Source: Candidatus Mediterraneibacter stercorigallinarum (GTDB lineage Bacteria; Bacillota; Clostridia; Lachnospirales; Lachnospiraceae). Taken from it: 24,827 nucleotides of DNA. The stretch spans positions 1 to 24,827 of the forward strand of contig DXCD01000252.1 of assembly GCA_019116185.1 (NCBI GenBank), written 5' to 3'. The position numbers were made by a program, and so were the translations under genes. Shown in pieces: positions 22,829 through 24,827 of the stretch (positions are counted from its first letter, which is position 1; every line of letters starts with the position of its first letter). The notes under the pieces were generated by a model that saw nothing but the letters and a program-made list of their open reading frames with translations, had not been told where the DNA came from and searched no databases.

Positions 22829-24730
22829 ATGGTAAAAGAATCGATCGAACGAACCCATTATAAAGAGAACTTCATCCCCTGCCCGGATATTTCCGGGCGG
22901 CAGACATGGGAAGGTCTTCCGGCCCGGCTGCGAGAAGCACTGATCCACAGCGGAGAGCAGTATCTGGGACACACCTTTCCCACCCTTACCGCCTCTGACT
23001 ATATGGAATTTTCAAAAACCGGGAACCGTTCCCACTACGAGGACAGGATGTTTGGCAAACGGCGGATCCTGAACGCCCTTGTCCTGGCAGAATGCACAGA
23101 GAACAAGGGGCGCTTTCTCAAAGATATCCTAAATGGGATCTACAGCATCCTGGAGGAAAGCACCTGGTGTGTCCCCGCCCACAATACCTATATCCGGGAC
23201 ACGCCCCAGGAGCCCCTTCCCGATTATTCCCGCCCTGTCGTGGATCTTTTCGCAGGAGAAACCGCCGCAGTCCTCGCTGCCGCGGAGTACCTTCTGCGCC
23301 CCGTCCTGGCCCAGGTCAGCCCGTTCATCAGCGGAGATATCGATTTCCGGCTCCGGGAACGGATCTTCGCCCCTTACCTTGAGCGGCATTTCTGGTGGAT
23401 GGGCGACGGGAAAGGGCAGATGAACAACTGGACCGTCTGGATCACCCAGAATCTCCTTCTGGCGGCGTTCACCCGGCCGGATCCTGTCCTGCCCGCAGAG
23501 ACCAAGGAAGAGATTCTCCAAAAAGCCGCGCGCTCTGTGGACTATTTCCTGGACGAATACGGGGAGGACGGCTGCTGCGACGAAGGCGCCCAGTATTATG
23601 AGCGTGCCGGGGTCTCACTTTACCACTGTCTGGATATCATGGACCGGGTAACGAAAGGATCCCTCGCCGATATCTTCCGTCAGCCCAAGATCTGCAATAT
23701 CGCAGACTACATCCGTAAAGTCCATATCCGTGACGACCGCTACATCAACTTTGCAGACTGCTCCCTCAGGGCAGGCCGCAGGGGAGCCGGGGAATATCTC
23801 TTCGGAAAACGGACCGGACAGCCGGCCCTCTCTGCTTTCGCGGCGGCAGATTTCTTAAAGGATGAGAACCGCCTGCTCACAGACGAGCAGAACCTGTATC
23901 GGCGGATCGTGCAGATCATGTACTGGGAAGAGATGACTTCAGAAGGAGAACAGGCGGCAGCGGACGAATCCTGCCCCTGCAGAGAGGACGGCAGAGAAGA
24001 TGCATGGTTCGAAAGCACCGGACTGCTGGTCAGCCGGGACGAGCATCTCCTGCTGGCAGTCAAGGCCGGGGATAATGGAGACTCCCATAATCACAATGAT
24101 GCCGGTTCCTTTATTATCTGTAAAGACGGAACCCCTCTCTTCATTGACCTGGGAGTGGAGACCTACTGCGGCAAGACCTTTTCCGACCGCAGATATGAGA
24201 TCTGGACCATGCAGAGCCGGTATCACAATCTCCCGGCCTTCGGCGGATTCCTCCAGCAGGCGGGCAGCGAGTTCGCAGCCTCGGATGTCACCTGTACGAT
24301 AAATGACGGCGAATCCCGCCTCGCCATGGAGCTGGCCGGGGCATACCGGCTGCCAGGCTCTGACCGGGGATGCGTCCCGGCCCCGGACGGCGCCCTCTCG
24401 CTGATAGACGGGGCAGGACAGATCCGCTCTTACACAAGATCCGCCGCCCTCATCAAAGGAGAGAAGATCGTCATCCAAGATCATTACGACGGCAGCCTTC
24501 CGGCAGTGCTCAGCCTGATGACAAAAGACGCGCCCTGCATCCGGCAGACCGAGGAAGATCAATGGGAGCTTTCCTTTGGGGAGCTGGCAGTGTGCATGGT
24601 CACAGGCGCATCCAAACTTGAGGCCGAGGATATCCCTCTCACGGATCCCAAACTCCGGGATGTCTGGGGCGAAAACGTATGCCGGATCCTGGCGGAAATC
24701 CGGGAAGGGATTCGGCTCGAGATACGATAA
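22829..24730 (+). CDS. Heparinase II/III-like polysaccharide lyase, cytoplasmic
   Basis: A 633-residue protein with the architecture of heparinase II/III-type lyases: an N-terminal helical toroid (to about 370) and a C-terminal beta-sandwich (PF07940-like, from about 395). Landmarks are MNNWTVW (198-204), DEGAQYYERAG (251-261, a candidate catalytic tyrosine), SHNHNDAGSF (419-428, H420 and H422) with PLFIDLGVETY (436-446), and RYHNLPAFGG (464-473). Such enzymes cleave uronic-acid linkages by beta-elimination; families of this fold act on heparan sulfate, alginate and other uronides. There is no signal peptide, so it should work on imported oligosaccharides. AGGAG lies 8 nt before the ATG. It is divergent from the GH59 gene. 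No sulfatase is nearby, which argues against sulfated glycosaminoglycan as the main substrate. Exact lyase family cannot be assigned by eye. Confidence 0.82.
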   Translation: MVKESIERTHYKENFIPCPDISGRQTWEGLPARLREALIHSGEQYLGHTFPTLTASDYMEFSKTGNRSHYEDRMFGKRRILNALVLAECTENKGRFLKDILNGIYSILEESTWCVPAHNTYIRDTPQEPLPDYSRPVVDLFAGETAAVLAAAEYLLRPVLAQVSPFISGDIDFRLRERIFAPYLERHFWWMGDGKGQMNNWTVWITQNLLLAAFTRPDPVLPAETKEEILQKAARSVDYFLDEYGEDGCCDEGAQYYERAGVSLYHCLDIMDRVTKGSLADIFRQPKICNIADYIRKVHIRDDRYINFADCSLRAGRRGAGEYLFGKRTGQPALSAFAAADFLKDENRLLTDEQNLYRRIVQIMYWEEMTSEGEQAAADESCPCREDGREDAWFESTGLLVSRDEHLLLAVKAGDNGDSHNHNDAGSFIICKDGTPLFIDLGVETYCGKTFSDRRYEIWTMQSRYHNLPAFGGFLQQAGSEFAASDVTCTINDGESRLAMELAGAYRLPGSDRGCVPAPDGALSLIDGAGQIRSYTRSAALIKGEKIVIQDHYDGSLPAVLSLMTKDAPCIRQTEEDQWELSFGELAVCMVTGASKLEAEDIPLTDPKLRDVWGENVCRILAEIREGIRLEIR

Positions 24731-24827
24731 ACATTTTTTATTTTACAACGAACAGATAAGCGGTAAAGCGGGGATGGTATCTGCGAAAAGGAAAAAGATA
24801 CAAAAAGCGGTCGAATATCAGACCTTC

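Noticed and set aside
24774..24827. Open frame from an ATG at 24774 to the end of the window (starts MVSAKRKKIQ)
   Set aside because: It is only 18 codons, has no convincing ribosome site at a proper distance and resembles nothing I know; sequence beyond the window is needed.

Overview
The window looks like chromosomal DNA from a Gram-positive gut-type Clostridia, most likely Lachnospiraceae. This rests on strong AGGAGG-type ribosome sites, a GC-rich coding style, carbohydrate ABC permeases with a YesL (DUF624) partner, and a very large secreted protein ending in FIVAR repeats, a KTGD-type wall-sorting tail and KKRRR. No species can be named from the sequence alone. I see no rRNA, tRNA, CRISPR array, transposase or phage gene.

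Layout. At 1-331 there is no gene, only hairpins and weak promoter elements. At 332-1687 (+) lies an intracellular GH13 alpha-glucan enzyme, which converges on a YbaK/PrdX-type tRNA-editing protein (1809-2360, -) across a shared hairpin. Next come a predicted ABC-class ATPase of unknown role (2443-4146, -) with its own promoter. From 16439 down to 4281 on the minus strand runs an eight-gene catabolic operon: two sugar ABC permeases, a small membrane-anchored protein, YesL, a UidA-type beta-glucuronidase, a DUF2264 protein, a GH78 alpha-L-rhamnosidase and a LacZ-type beta-galactosidase. Upstream of it, also on the minus strand, is a 1911-residue cell-surface GH59 (galactocerebrosidase-like) protein (16782-22517). 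Divergent from that is a heparinase II/III-like lyase (22829-24730, +).

How it may work together. Only the GH59 protein carries an export signal and a wall anchor; all other enzymes look cytoplasmic. This is the usual Gram-positive plan: surface attack, ABC import of oligosaccharides, then intracellular stripping. The enzyme set (rhamnosidase, two possible glucuronidases, beta-galactosidase, one lyase) fits a glycan with rhamnose, glucuronic acid and galactose, such as the Rha-GlcA-Gal caps of type II arabinogalactan. That substrate is an inference. No solute-binding protein, importer ATPase or dedicated regulator is visible in the window.

The strongest non-coding signal is a pair of matching promoter modules, one before the GH59 gene (22630-22677) and one before the ABC operon (16556-16603). 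They agree at 35 of 48 positions, have no gap, and share a perfect TATAAT at the same distance from a conserved upstream motif. This ties the surface enzyme and the importer operon into one regulon, probably under an activator encoded elsewhere.
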